In this document: in pieces, positions 1 through 6,779 of the stretch
Numbering within the stretch: position 1 is the first letter of the stretch
Layout: every line of letters begins with the position of its first letter
NCBI GenBank assembly: GCA_955652075.1
Contig: CATPAS010000313.1
Span: forward strand, 1 to 7,515
Origin: an uncultured Gaiellaceae bacterium
GTDB lineage: Bacteria; Actinomycetota; Thermoleophilia; Gaiellales; Gaiellaceae
Direction of reading: 5' to 3'
DNA: 7,515 nucleotides
Made by a program: the position numbers and the translations under genes
The notes under the pieces: generated by a model
What the model saw: the letters and a program-made list of their open reading frames with translations, nothing else
Told to the model about the DNA's origin: nothing
Databases searched by the model: none

Positions 1-3
1 CTT

Positions 4-17
4 GGGGTCTGACACCC
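4..17. repeat. Imperfect inverted motif, possible dispersed repeat end
   Basis: Read on the minus strand this is GGGTGTCAGACCCC, a 4-bp GGGT/ACCC stem around a 5-base centre, 61 bases beyond the thiolase stop. Short GTCAGAC-centred palindromes of this kind recur as dispersed intergenic elements in many GC-rich bacterial genomes, some next to REP-type transposases. That resemblance is recalled, not tested. Only one copy is visible and the window edge cuts the context. It could equally be a weak transcription terminator for the operon, although no T-run follows inside the window, or chance. Confidence 0.25.
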
Positions 18-78
18 GCTTTTGGGACTAGTCGGCGTGTCCGGGTCGGTCACGAAGAGACTGTCCCTCAGACGTCAG

Positions 79-1227
79 CTAGTTCAGCCGCTCCACGACC
101 ATGGCCATCCCCTGCCCGCCGCCGACGCACATCGTCTCGACGCCGATCGTCCTGTCCAGCGTCCGCAGGTCATTGAGCAACGTGTTCATGATCCGCGCGC
201 CAGTCATTCCGTACGGATGGCCAAGCGCGATCGCGCCGCCGTGCGGATTGAGCTTGTCGCTGAACGGGTCGACTCCGATTTCTCGGCAGACGGGGAGCAC
301 CTGCGCCGCGAACGCCTCGTTCAGCTCGACCACGTCGACCTCGTCGATCGTCATCCCGACCTGCTTCAATGCCTTGCGCACGGCTTCGATCGGGCCGACC
401 CCCATGATCTCCGGCGCCACGCCTGTGACGGAGGACGCGAGGATTCGTGCGAGCGGCGTGATCCCGAGCTCTCTCGCGCGCGTGTCGCTCATCACGACGA
501 CCGCCGCCGCCCCGTCGTTCAAGGGGCAGGAGTTGCCCGCGGTGACCTTTCCGCCCGGCTTGAACGCGGGCTCGAGCTGCGCCAGCTTCTCGAGCGTGGA
601 GTCCGGTCGGGGCCCGTCATCCCTCGCGACGCCGTCCCACGGCGTGATCTCCCGCTCGAAGAACCCGGATTCCTGCGCGGCGACGGCACGTTCCTGCGAC
701 TGCTGAGCGAAGCGGTCCATGTCCTCGCGGGAAACGTCCCAGCGCTCGGCGACGTTCTCCGCTGTCAGGCCCATCGGGATGTAGACGTTTGCGATGGGCG
801 CGTCGTCGCCGAACAGCTTCGGGTGCAGCTCCTCGGCGTCCTTCGGATAGCCGTCGACCTGCGTGATCGACTCGACGCCCGCGGCCACGTACGCGTCGCC
901 CTCGCCGGCGCGAATCGCGTGGAACGCCATGCGGATCGTCTGCAGGCTCGACGCGCAAAACCGGTTCACAGTCGTGCCTGGCACGGTCTCCGGGAGGCCG
1001 GCGAGCAGCGCCGCTCGCCGCCCGAGGTTCATCCCTTGCTTCTCCTGCGGAAACCCGCACCCGACCATCACGTCGACGATCACGGCGCGGTCGAGCTCGG
1101 GGACCTGCTTCAACGCGGAGTCGATCGCGAACGCGGCGAGATCGTCGGGACGCGCATCGACGAGCGAGCCCTTGCGCGCGCGACCGATCGGCGTTCTGGT
1201 CGCAGCGACGATGACCGCTTCAGGCAT
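79..1227 (-). CDS. Thiolase (acetyl-CoA C-acyltransferase)
   Basis: A complete 382-residue thiolase, the normal length for the family. It should catalyse CoA-dependent cleavage of 3-ketoacyl-CoA to acetyl-CoA and a shortened acyl-CoA in the cytosol, the last step of beta-oxidation. The nucleophilic cysteine is Cys91 in NRFCASSLQ. NEAFA lies at 303-307, the catalytic His337 is in ALGHPYG, and the second cysteine is Cys367 in ETMCVGGGQG. The usual GNxSxxNDGAAA loop reads GNSCPLNDGAAA (231-241), a variant I recall from actinobacterial degradative thiolases. The ATG start overlaps the end of the MaoC gene by 8 bases and has GGAG six bases upstream, inside that gene, so translation is probably coupled. 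It is the last gene of the operon in the window. A biosynthetic role running in the condensing direction cannot be excluded from sequence, but the neighbours favour degradation. Confidence 0.95.
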   Translation of the reverse strand: MPEAVIVAATRTPIGRARKGSLVDARPDDLAAFAIDSALKQVPELDRAVIVDVMVGCGFPQEKQGMNLGRRAALLAGLPETVPGTTVNRFCASSLQTIRMAFHAIRAGEGDAYVAAGVESITQVDGYPKDAEELHPKLFGDDAPIANVYIPMGLTAENVAERWDVSREDMDRFAQQSQERAVAAQESGFFEREITPWDGVARDDGPRPDSTLEKLAQLEPAFKPGGKVTAGNSCPLNDGAAAVVVMSDTRARELGITPLARILASSVTGVAPEIMGVGPIEAVRKALKQVGMTIDEVDVVELNEAFAAQVLPVCREIGVDPFSDKLNPHGGAIALGHPYGMTGARIMNTLLNDLRTLDRTIGVETMCVGGGQGMAMVVERLN

Positions 1228-1684
1228 CCGGTGCTCCGGCCGCCATGTAGACGACCTCGCCGACGAGGGCGGGCTTCTCCTTGCCCTCGATCTCGACCTG
1301 GATGCCGACGTGCCAGATCACGCTCGGCCCGCGCCGCTCGGTGCGAAGGAGCTTCCCGTGCAGCCGCACCCGCGATCCCGATGGGACCGGGCTCGTGAAG
1401 CGGATCTTCTCGGTCCCGTAGTTGACGCCCATGACGGCGTCGCTGACCGACACGACCTCGCTGAGCAGCATCGGCAGCATCGACAGGGTCAGGTACCCGT
1501 GGGCGACGGTGGTGCCGAACGGGCCGTGCGCCGCAGCTTCGGGATCGACGTGGATCCACTGGTGGTCGCCGGTTGCCTCGGCGAAGAGGTTGATCTGTTC
1601 CTGCGTGATCTCGTGCCAGTCGCTCGCCCCGAGCTCCCGCTCGCCTGACTGCTCGAGCTCCTCGATTGTCAGCGTCGTAGTCAT
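1220..1684 (-). CDS. MaoC-family (R)-specific enoyl-CoA hydratase
   Basis: A 154-residue single hot-dog-domain protein. The hydratase motif GDHQWIHVD places the catalytic pair at Asp40 and His45, followed by GPFGTTVAHGYLTL (54-67), the substrate-tunnel part of the fold. As I recall, the sequence and even the numbering match the Mycobacterium tuberculosis hydratase Rv0130 (HtdZ), whose catalytic residues are Asp40 and His45. The expected reaction is hydration of trans-2-enoyl-CoA to (3R)-3-hydroxyacyl-CoA, probably as a dimer. The ATG start lies 10 bases after the SDR stop with AGGA four bases upstream. Its stop sits inside the thiolase start region. A nonfunctional MaoC-like domain is unlikely because both catalytic residues are present. 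Chain-length preference cannot be read. Confidence 0.92.
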   Translation of the reverse strand: MTTTLTIEELEQSGERELGASDWHEITQEQINLFAEATGDHQWIHVDPEAAAHGPFGTTVAHGYLTLSMLPMLLSEVVSVSDAVMGVNYGTEKIRFTSPVPSGSRVRLHGKLLRTERRGPSVIWHVGIQVEIEGKEKPALVGEVVYMAAGAPDA

Positions 1685-1694
1685 CTCGTCCTGA

Positions 1695-2630
1695 TCACTC
1701 CCTCATCGACTGCCCGCCGGCTTGGTGCATCGACGCGAGCATCCCCGGCGGCGCCGCCCCGGCGGGGAGACGGTCGCGCAGCTCCTGCAGTAGCAGGTCA
1801 GGATCCCAACGTTCGTCGCTTGCGAACAATTCCCCGGCTTCCCAGCCACTGAGCATGTTGACGACTCCGCCGTAGACGAAGAACAGCTGACCCGTGATGT
1901 CCTGGGCCTCGTCCGCACAGAGTGCAACGACGATCGGGGAGTTGTTCGCCGGGTCGGCAGGGTCGAAGCCGTTCTCGGGCGCCGGAATCTCTCCGAACGC
2001 GGCTTCGGTCATGCGCGTGCGCGCGTTCGGGGCGATCGCATTCACGGTGACGCCGTAGCGCTGGAGCTCCTGCGCCGCGATCAGCGTGAAGCCGACGATC
2101 CCGGCCTTCGCCGCGCCGTAGTTCAGCTGGCCGACGTTGCCGAAGACACCGGAGGGGCTCGAGGTGTTGATCACGCGCGCGGTCACCGTGTCGCCCGCCT
2201 TCGAGCGCTCACGCCAGTGGGCGGCAGCGTGTCGCGTCGGAGCGAAGTGGCCCTTCAGATGCACTTCGATCACCGCATCCCACTCATGCTCCTCCATGTT
2301 GACGAGCATGCGGTCGCGCAGGATCCCGGCGTTGTTGACGAGGATGTCGAGGCGGCCGAACGTGGAGACGGCACCATCGATCAGCCGCTTCGCGCCGGCG
2401 AAGTCAGCGACGTTCTCGCCGTTCGCAACAGCCTCGCCGCCCAGCGCCTCGATCTCGCGCACGACATCGTGCGCTGGGCCGACGTCGGCGCCCTCGCCGG
2501 CCAACGACGAGCCGAGGTCGTTGACGACGATCTTTGCTCCGGCACGTGCGAGCGCGAGGGCGTGTTCGCGGCCGATCCCGCGGCCCGCGCCCGTAACCAC
2601 TGCGACCCTTCCGTCAAGCTTGGGCAACAC
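1695..2630 (-). CDS. SDR 3-hydroxyacyl-CoA dehydrogenase, MFE-2/FabG type
   Basis: A 311-residue short-chain dehydrogenase with a Rossmann fold. It shows TGAGRGIG at 13-20 (nucleotide binding), NDLG with Asp38 (typical of the MFE-2-like branch and suggesting NAD preference), NNAG at 99-102, catalytic Ser158 in NTSSPSGVFG, and Tyr171/Lys175 in LNYGAAKAG. The position usually held by the tetrad asparagine is His124 in VHLKGHF, which I recall as common in MFE-2-like SDRs. The protein runs about 55 residues past a minimal SDR, with GW and WDPD elements near the C-terminus. Expected role: oxidation of (3R)-3-hydroxyacyl-CoA to 3-ketoacyl-CoA, taking the product of the MaoC hydratase. The start is GTG at 2630 or TTG at 2627. 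AGGAG overlaps the upstream TAG and is only 3 bases from the GTG but 6 from the TTG, so the TTG is a real alternative. A ketoacyl reductase role is the other option. Confidence 0.9.
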   Translation of the reverse strand: MLPKLDGRVAVVTGAGRGIGREHALALARAGAKIVVNDLGSSLAGEGADVGPAHDVVREIEALGGEAVANGENVADFAGAKRLIDGAVSTFGRLDILVNNAGILRDRMLVNMEEHEWDAVIEVHLKGHFAPTRHAAAHWRERSKAGDTVTARVINTSSPSGVFGNVGQLNYGAAKAGIVGFTLIAAQELQRYGVTVNAIAPNARTRMTEAAFGEIPAPENGFDPADPANNSPIVVALCADEAQDITGQLFFVYGGVVNMLSGWEAGELFASDERWDPDLLLQELRDRLPAGAAPPGMLASMHQAGGQSMRE

Positions 2631-2633
2631 GGT

Positions 2634-2638
2634 CTCCT
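2634..2638 (-). promoter_or_regulatory. Ribosome binding site overlapping a stop codon
   Basis: AGGAG overlaps the TAG stop of the acyl-CoA dehydrogenase and serves the SDR gene. The spacing is 3 bases to GTG and 6 bases to the following TTG, which is why the exact SDR start is uncertain by one codon. Confidence 0.6.
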
Positions 2639-3788
2639 AGGTGAACGCGCTCTCGCCGGTGAGCGCCCGTCCGATGATGAGCTTCTGGACCTGGCTCGTT
2701 CCCTCGTACAACGTTGTCACGCGCGCGTCACGAAGATACTTGCCGACCGGATATTCGTCCACGTAGCCGTAACCCCCATGCACCTGAACCGCGGCGTTCG
2801 CGGCGCGCACCGAGGCTTCGCTCGCGTAGTACTTCGCGACTGAGGACTCGAGCGTGTGGCGTTCCCCCGAGTCGGCGAGGAACGCCGCGCGCCAGGACAG
2901 GAGTCGCGCCGCGTCGAGCTCGACCGCCATGTCCGCCAGCAGTTCCTGCACGAGCTGGAACGACGAGATCGGCTTGCCGAACTGGCGCCGCTCTCCCGCG
3001 TACTTGACGCAGGCGTCGAGGCAGCCCTGCGCGATGCCGACACAGCCGGCGGCAAGGGAGATGCGGCCGTTGTCGAGGGCTGACATCGCCACCTTGAAGC
3101 CGTCGCCTTCCGCGCCGAGCCGGCTCGATTCGGGGACACGGACGCGGTCGAGAAACACTTCGGCCGTGTCTTGCGCCCGCAGCCCGAGCTTGCCTTTGAT
3201 CGAGCTGGCGGAATACCCGTCCGTGCTCGTCGGCACGAGAAAGCACGTCAGTCCTCGACCGCCTTCGCCGCCGCTGCGCGCGAACACGAGCGCGAGACCG
3301 GCCCAGGTACCGAGGGTGATGAAAAGCTTCGAGCCGGAGAGCAGCCAATCGCCTCCGTCACGCTCCGCACGCGTCGCGAGACTCGCGGGATCGGACCCGG
3401 AGCCGGGCTCAGTCAGCGCGTAACATCCGAGCGCGCTCCCTGACGCGAGCTGTGGCAGCCACTCGCTCTTCTGCTCGTCGGTTCCCCACTTTGCGATCGT
3501 CTTGCCGACGAGGCCGAGGTTCACGGAGACGATCCCGCGCACGGAGGAATCGGCGCGACCCAGCTCTTCCATCAGCAGGCAGTACGAGACCGTGTCGAGG
3601 CCCATCCCGCCGTACTCCTCCGCTATCGTCGCGCCGAGGTACCCCGTCTGCGCGAGCTTCGGCACCAGCTCGCGTGGGAGCTCCTCGGCGCGATCCCAGT
3701 CGCGTGCGTTCGGGAGGATCTCCCGTTCGCAGAACGCACGGGCAGAGTCGCGGATCAGCTCCTGCTCAGGTGTGAGAGAGAAGTCCAT
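2637..3788 (-). CDS. Acyl-CoA dehydrogenase
   Basis: A complete 383-residue FAD-dependent acyl-CoA dehydrogenase of normal short/medium-chain length. It catalyses the first beta-oxidation step, acyl-CoA to trans-2-enoyl-CoA, passing electrons to electron-transfer flavoprotein. The domain order is standard: N-terminal helical domain opening MDFSLTPEQELIRD, middle beta domain with family signature ALTEPGSGSDPAS (124-136), and C-terminal helical domain with GERRQFGKPISSFQ (265-278) and QVHGGYGYVDEYP (335-347). The catalytic base is Glu362 in YEGTS, the usual position for short/medium-chain enzymes. I see no Shine-Dalgarno sequence before the ATG. Seven bases upstream is the 3' arm of a strong hairpin. 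The SDR gene starts 6 bases after the stop. Isovaleryl-, short-branched- and glutaryl-CoA dehydrogenases share this architecture, so substrate identity is open. Confidence 0.95.
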   Translation of the reverse strand: MDFSLTPEQELIRDSARAFCEREILPNARDWDRAEELPRELVPKLAQTGYLGATIAEEYGGMGLDTVSYCLLMEELGRADSSVRGIVSVNLGLVGKTIAKWGTDEQKSEWLPQLASGSALGCYALTEPGSGSDPASLATRAERDGGDWLLSGSKLFITLGTWAGLALVFARSGGEGGRGLTCFLVPTSTDGYSASSIKGKLGLRAQDTAEVFLDRVRVPESSRLGAEGDGFKVAMSALDNGRISLAAGCVGIAQGCLDACVKYAGERRQFGKPISSFQLVQELLADMAVELDAARLLSWRAAFLADSGERHTLESSVAKYYASEASVRAANAAVQVHGGYGYVDEYPVGKYLRDARVTTLYEGTSQVQKLIIGRALTGESAFT

Positions 3789-3794
3789 TCAGAT

Positions 3795-3826
3795 CGTGGG
3801 GCCGGCGTTGACGCGCCGGCCCCACG
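3795..3826 (-). terminator. Perfect 13-bp GC-rich hairpin between two genes
   Basis: The arms are 3795-3807 and 3814-3826, perfectly complementary with a 6-base loop, in the gap between the binding-protein stop and the acyl-CoA dehydrogenase start. Twelve of the pairs make the core GTGGGGCCGGCG with its complement. No T-run follows on the minus strand; the next bases are ATCTGAATGG. It could be an actinobacterial-style terminator without a U-tract, a partial terminator, or a 3' stabilising stem that lets the binding protein be made in excess of the enzymes downstream. Formation of the hairpin is near certain; which function it has is not. Confidence 0.5.
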
Positions 3827-3835
3827 GATGATCTT

Positions 3836-5095
3836 TCAGCGTCCCTTGATCAGGGGCCCGAACTCGGTGAACGTTCCGTTGACATACCGCAGGAGCTTCA
3901 GCTGCGAGATCGGGAAGTGGTGGCTCTTGCTGGTCTTGACCTTGATGCCTTTGATCATGTACGGGTTGACCCAGTTCATGCTCTGCGTCGCCTTGATCAA
4001 GGATTCCCGCGTCGGGTTCTTGCCGGCGTTGTAGAGCAGTTTCACGACGTCATACGCCTTGGCCATCCCGTAGAAGTAGAACGAGTTCTTCGGGTCTGCG
4101 CCGCTCGGCCCATACTGCGCCAGCAGCGTCTGGTAGCGCTTGACGATCGGGTCGTTCGCGTACTTCGGGTTGTCGTTGTTCTTCAGGTAACCGGAGCTGA
4201 TCGCGCCGTTGACGTACTCTGGGCCTGCGCGTGCAGCGACTGCCTGCATGACCGTGTCGATCGCAGAAACGGAGTTGATCACGATGGTGTCCGGCTTCCA
4301 GTTGAGCGCCTTCGCTGTCGCGAGCGCACGCACGGTCGGCGTCGGAATCGACAGCAGCACCCACGTGTCCGCTCCGGACGCCTTCTGCCGTGCGAGTTGC
4401 GATGCGTAGCTCGTGTCGGTCGCCTCGTAGCTCTGCTCCGAGACGATCAGATTCGTCTTCGACCCGAGGCCGATCTTCAATCCCCGGAGGTAGTCCTTGC
4501 CGTAGTCGTCGTTCTGGTAGAAGACCGCGATCTTCGCGTTCGGCGCGTTCTTCTTGATCCACTCGCCGTAAGCACGACCCTCCGCGATGTAGTCCGGCTG
4601 CCAGCCGATCGTCCACGGGAACTGCTTGGACTGGAGACCCCAGTAGCTCGCACCCGTGGCGACAAGGATCTGCGGAATCTTCCGCTCGTTCAGCAGCGGT
4701 CGAATCGCCAGGTTGTGCTCGGTCCCGAGCGATCCCACGTCGGCGAAGATCTTGTCCTCGAGGACCAGCTTGTTCGTCAGCTGAACCGTCTGGGCCGGGT
4801 TGTACCCGTCGTCGTAGTACTTCCAGATGATCTGACGCCCCCTGACGCCCTTCTTTCCGTCGGGTCCTTTGCGTGTGTTGACCCAGTTGAAGTAAGCCTC
4901 CATCCCGCGCGGGATCGGTGCGTACAGCGACGCCGGGCCGCTCAGCGGGAAGGTCCCGCCGATCGTGATCGATGAGGACGTGACACCCGGCGTCGCGGTC
5001 GGCGCCGCGGCTATCTGCGTGCGTCCGAATGCCCCCGGGATGCTCACGGCCAGCGCTGCGAGAACGGCCGCGAGCGCAACAAGCGCTCTGTTCAC
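3836..5095 (-). CDS. Branched-chain amino acid type ABC substrate-binding protein
   Basis: A 419-residue secreted binding protein of the Leu/Ile/Val-binding (Peripla_BP_6) family. Residues 1-24 form a signal peptide or membrane anchor: basic start (NR), hydrophobic run ALVALAAVLAALAV, then IPGAFG. The mature domain opens with ITIGGTFPLSGP (43-54), with GYNPAQTVQLTNKLV (97-111), VGSLGTEHN (120-128) and VFYQNDDYGKDYLRG (191-205), all typical of the family. The start chosen is GTG at 5095 because GGAGGG lies 6 bases upstream and the signal peptide begins directly there. A longer in-frame reading from TTG at 5176 would place a non-secretory stretch before the signal peptide. There is no cysteine anywhere, so it is not a lipoprotein. 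No permease or ATPase gene is nearby. Members bind amino acids, amides, urea, aromatics or fatty-acid-like compounds, so the ligand cannot be assigned. Confidence 0.9.
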   Translation of the reverse strand: MNRALVALAAVLAALAVSIPGAFGRTQIAAAPTATPGVTSSSITIGGTFPLSGPASLYAPIPRGMEAYFNWVNTRKGPDGKKGVRGRQIIWKYYDDGYNPAQTVQLTNKLVLEDKIFADVGSLGTEHNLAIRPLLNERKIPQILVATGASYWGLQSKQFPWTIGWQPDYIAEGRAYGEWIKKNAPNAKIAVFYQNDDYGKDYLRGLKIGLGSKTNLIVSEQSYEATDTSYASQLARQKASGADTWVLLSIPTPTVRALATAKALNWKPDTIVINSVSAIDTVMQAVAARAGPEYVNGAISSGYLKNNDNPKYANDPIVKRYQTLLAQYGPSGADPKNSFYFYGMAKAYDVVKLLYNAGKNPTRESLIKATQSMNWVNPYMIKGIKVKTSKSHHFPISQLKLLRYVNGTFTEFGPLIKGR

Positions 5096-5101
5096 GAGTC
5101 T

Positions 5102-5113
5102 CCCTCCTCCTCC
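5102..5113 (-). promoter_or_regulatory. Strong ribosome binding site deciding a GTG start
   Basis: Reads GGAGGAGGAGGG on the minus strand, a triple GGAG-like tract ending 6 bases before GTG at 5095. It is the strongest Shine-Dalgarno sequence in the window and fixes the start of the binding protein, suggesting high translation. Confidence 0.85.
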
Positions 5114-5147
5114 GGATTCAGCCCCTCTGTACTCGTATGCGTAGCTT

Positions 5148-5176
5148 GTCGGATCGACCATGAGCCATGCTGTCAA
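5148..5176 (-). promoter_or_regulatory. Possible promoter/operator for the binding-protein operon
   Basis: A TTGACA hexamer (5176-5171) matches the consensus -35 element and lies 75 bases upstream of the GTG start, in the 123-base gap after malate synthase. No good TANNNT box is found at 16-18 bases; that place is occupied by a small inverted repeat, GTCG-N3-CGAC (5148-5158), which could be a regulator half-site pair. A start near here would make the binding protein and the downstream oxidation genes transcribe separately from malate synthase. The -10 element is missing or degenerate, so confidence is low. Confidence 0.25.
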
Positions 5177-5218
5177 GGTCGGCCGCTTCCGGCAAGGGGG
5201 AGCGCACGCCGAGCGCCG

Positions 5219-6775
5219 TCACGCCCTCTCGGTGTCGATGAGCCTTTCGTAGGCGGGGAGTGTCAGGAACTCCGCGAATTCGTCCGCAAGAGCCACTTCA
5301 CCGAAGATCTCAGCCGCGGCCTCGTACCCCGGGCCGAGCTTGTCGAGCTCCTGGCGCTCGAGCTCGAGGACGCGCTCGCGGCTCACACGATTGTGCTGGA
5401 CCCACTGCCAGATCTGCGAGCGGCTGATCTCCGCCGTCGCGGCGTCCTCCATCAGGTTGTTGATCGCTGCCGCGCCGACTCCGTTCAGCCAGGAGGCGAT
5501 GTACTGGATGCCGACCGAGATGTTCAGGCGGATCCCATCCTCGGTGACCTCACCCGGTGTGGCGGCGACGTTCAGCAGCTCGGCGGGAGCGACAGAGACG
5601 TCGTCGCGCTGCCTGCCGACCTGGTTCGGCCGCTCGCCGAGCGTATCGTCGAATACCTCCATCGCAACCGGAACGAGATCGGGGTGGGCGACCCAGGTCC
5701 CGTCGAAGCCGTCACCGGCCTCGCGCAGCTTGTCCTCCCGCACCTTCGTCAGCGCGACCTCGTTGACCTCTGCGTCGCGACGGCTGGGGATGAACGCCGC
5801 CATTCCACCAATTGCATGCGCGCCGCGGCGGTGGCACGTCTTCACGAGCAACTCGGTGTAGGCGCGCATGAACGGCACGCTCATCGTCACGAGCGGGCGG
5901 TCCGGGAGCACGAACTCCGGCCGGTCCCGGAACTTCTTGATGATCGAGAACATGTAATCCCAGCGACCGGCATTCAGCCCGGCGGAATGCTCTCTCAGCT
6001 CGTAGAGGATCTCCTCCATCTCGAAGGCGGCCAGGATCGTCTCGATGAGGACGGTGGCCCGGATCGTCCCGCGCGGGATCGAGAGTCGCTCCTGGGCGAA
6101 GAGGAAGACGTCGTTCCACAGCCGCGCCTCGAGGTGGGATTCGAGCTTCGGGAGATAGAAGTACGGACCGGATCCCGCGTCGAACTGGCGCCCGCTGCAG
6201 TGGAACAGGTAGAGACCGAAGTCGAACAGGCTGGCCGAGACGGTCTCGCCGTCGACGAGCAGGTGGTTCTCGCGCAGGTGCCAACCGCGGGGCCGGACGA
6301 GCAAGGTCGCGATCTCGTCCCGCAGGCTGTACTGCTTCTCGCCCGTGTCGAGCGAGATCGTGCGGTCGACCGCATCGATTAGGTTCGCCTGCCCTTCGAC
6401 GCAATTCCGCCAGGTCGGCGAGTTCGAATCCTCGAAGTCGGCCATGAACATCCGCGCGCCGGAGTTCAGCGCGTTGATCACCATCTTCCGGTCGACTGGC
6501 CCTGTGATCTCGACCCGGCGGTCGAGAAGATCTCGTGGCGCCGCGGCGACTCGCCAGTCCGGGTCTTCTCGTACGGCGCGTGTCTCCTCGAGCAAGTCGG
6601 GGAGCTCGCCGGCGCTGATCCGTTCCTGCCTTTCCGCCCGCCTTGACAGCAGGTCGAACCGAGTCGGATTGAACTCGCGGTGGAGGTCGGCGACGAAGTC
6701 GAGTGCCTCAGCCGTCAGGATTCGCCCTCCGGCTTCGCCGGCGTCACCCAACACCTCGGTGCCACTACCAGTCAT
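5219..6775 (-). CDS. aceB: Malate synthase A
   Basis: A complete 518-residue malate synthase of the A type (Escherichia coli AceB is about 533). It condenses acetyl-CoA with glyoxylate to give malate and CoA, the second step of the glyoxylate shunt, in the cytosol. The family signature [16 protein letters not shown] is intact at 261-276. By comparison with E. coli AceB the magnesium ligands are Glu245 (LIET) and Asp273 (RWDY), the base is Asp444 in [12 protein letters not shown], and the glyoxylate-binding arginine is probably Arg163 in RPRGWHL. Also present are [20 protein letters not shown] (86-105) and MADFEDS (111-117). The N-terminal ILTAEAL aligns with the ILTAEAV of AceB, so the ATG at 6775 is reasonable, though no Shine-Dalgarno sequence is visible. 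It is divergent from the hydrolase, only 17 bases away. No isocitrate lyase is in the window. Confidence 0.97.
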   Translation of the reverse strand: MTGSGTEVLGDAGEAGGRILTAEALDFVADLHREFNPTRFDLLSRRAERQERISAGELPDLLEETRAVREDPDWRVAAAPRDLLDRRVEITGPVDRKMVINALNSGARMFMADFEDSNSPTWRNCVEGQANLIDAVDRTISLDTGEKQYSLRDEIATLLVRPRGWHLRENHLLVDGETVSASLFDFGLYLFHCSGRQFDAGSGPYFYLPKLESHLEARLWNDVFLFAQERLSIPRGTIRATVLIETILAAFEMEEILYELREHSAGLNAGRWDYMFSIIKKFRDRPEFVLPDRPLVTMSVPFMRAYTELLVKTCHRRGAHAIGGMAAFIPSRRDAEVNEVALTKVREDKLREAGDGFDGTWVAHPDLVPVAMEVFDDTLGERPNQVGRQRDDVSVAPAELLNVAATPGEVTEDGIRLNISVGIQYIASWLNGVGAAAINNLMEDAATAEISRSQIWQWVQHNRVSRERVLELERQELDKLGPGYEAAAEIFGEVALADEFAEFLTLPAYERLIDTERA

Positions 6776-6779
6776 CGCA

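Noticed and set aside
22..1398. A 458-codon open frame on the plus strand opposite thiolase and MaoC
   Set aside because: It is rich in Arg, Asp and His with no recognisable domain and runs antisense to two genes with intact catalytic motifs. Long antisense frames are expected in GC-rich coding DNA.
3917..4975. A 352-codon open frame on the plus strand opposite the binding protein
   Set aside because: Arg/Val/Leu-rich low-information translation with no family motif, fully inside a well-supported gene on the other strand.
5096..5176. A 27-residue N-terminal extension of the binding protein starting at TTG 5176
   Set aside because: It would bury the signal peptide inside the protein, its TTG is part of a TTGACA element, and a much better Shine-Dalgarno serves GTG 5095.
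5182..5193. Small GCCG-GAAG-CGGC stem-loop after malate synthase as a terminator
   Set aside because: Only 4 base pairs and no T-run; it is too weak to call in DNA this GC-rich.
5393..6382. A 329-codon open frame on the plus strand opposite malate synthase
   Set aside because: Shadow of the malate synthase reading frame: no motif and no ribosome binding signal that I can see.
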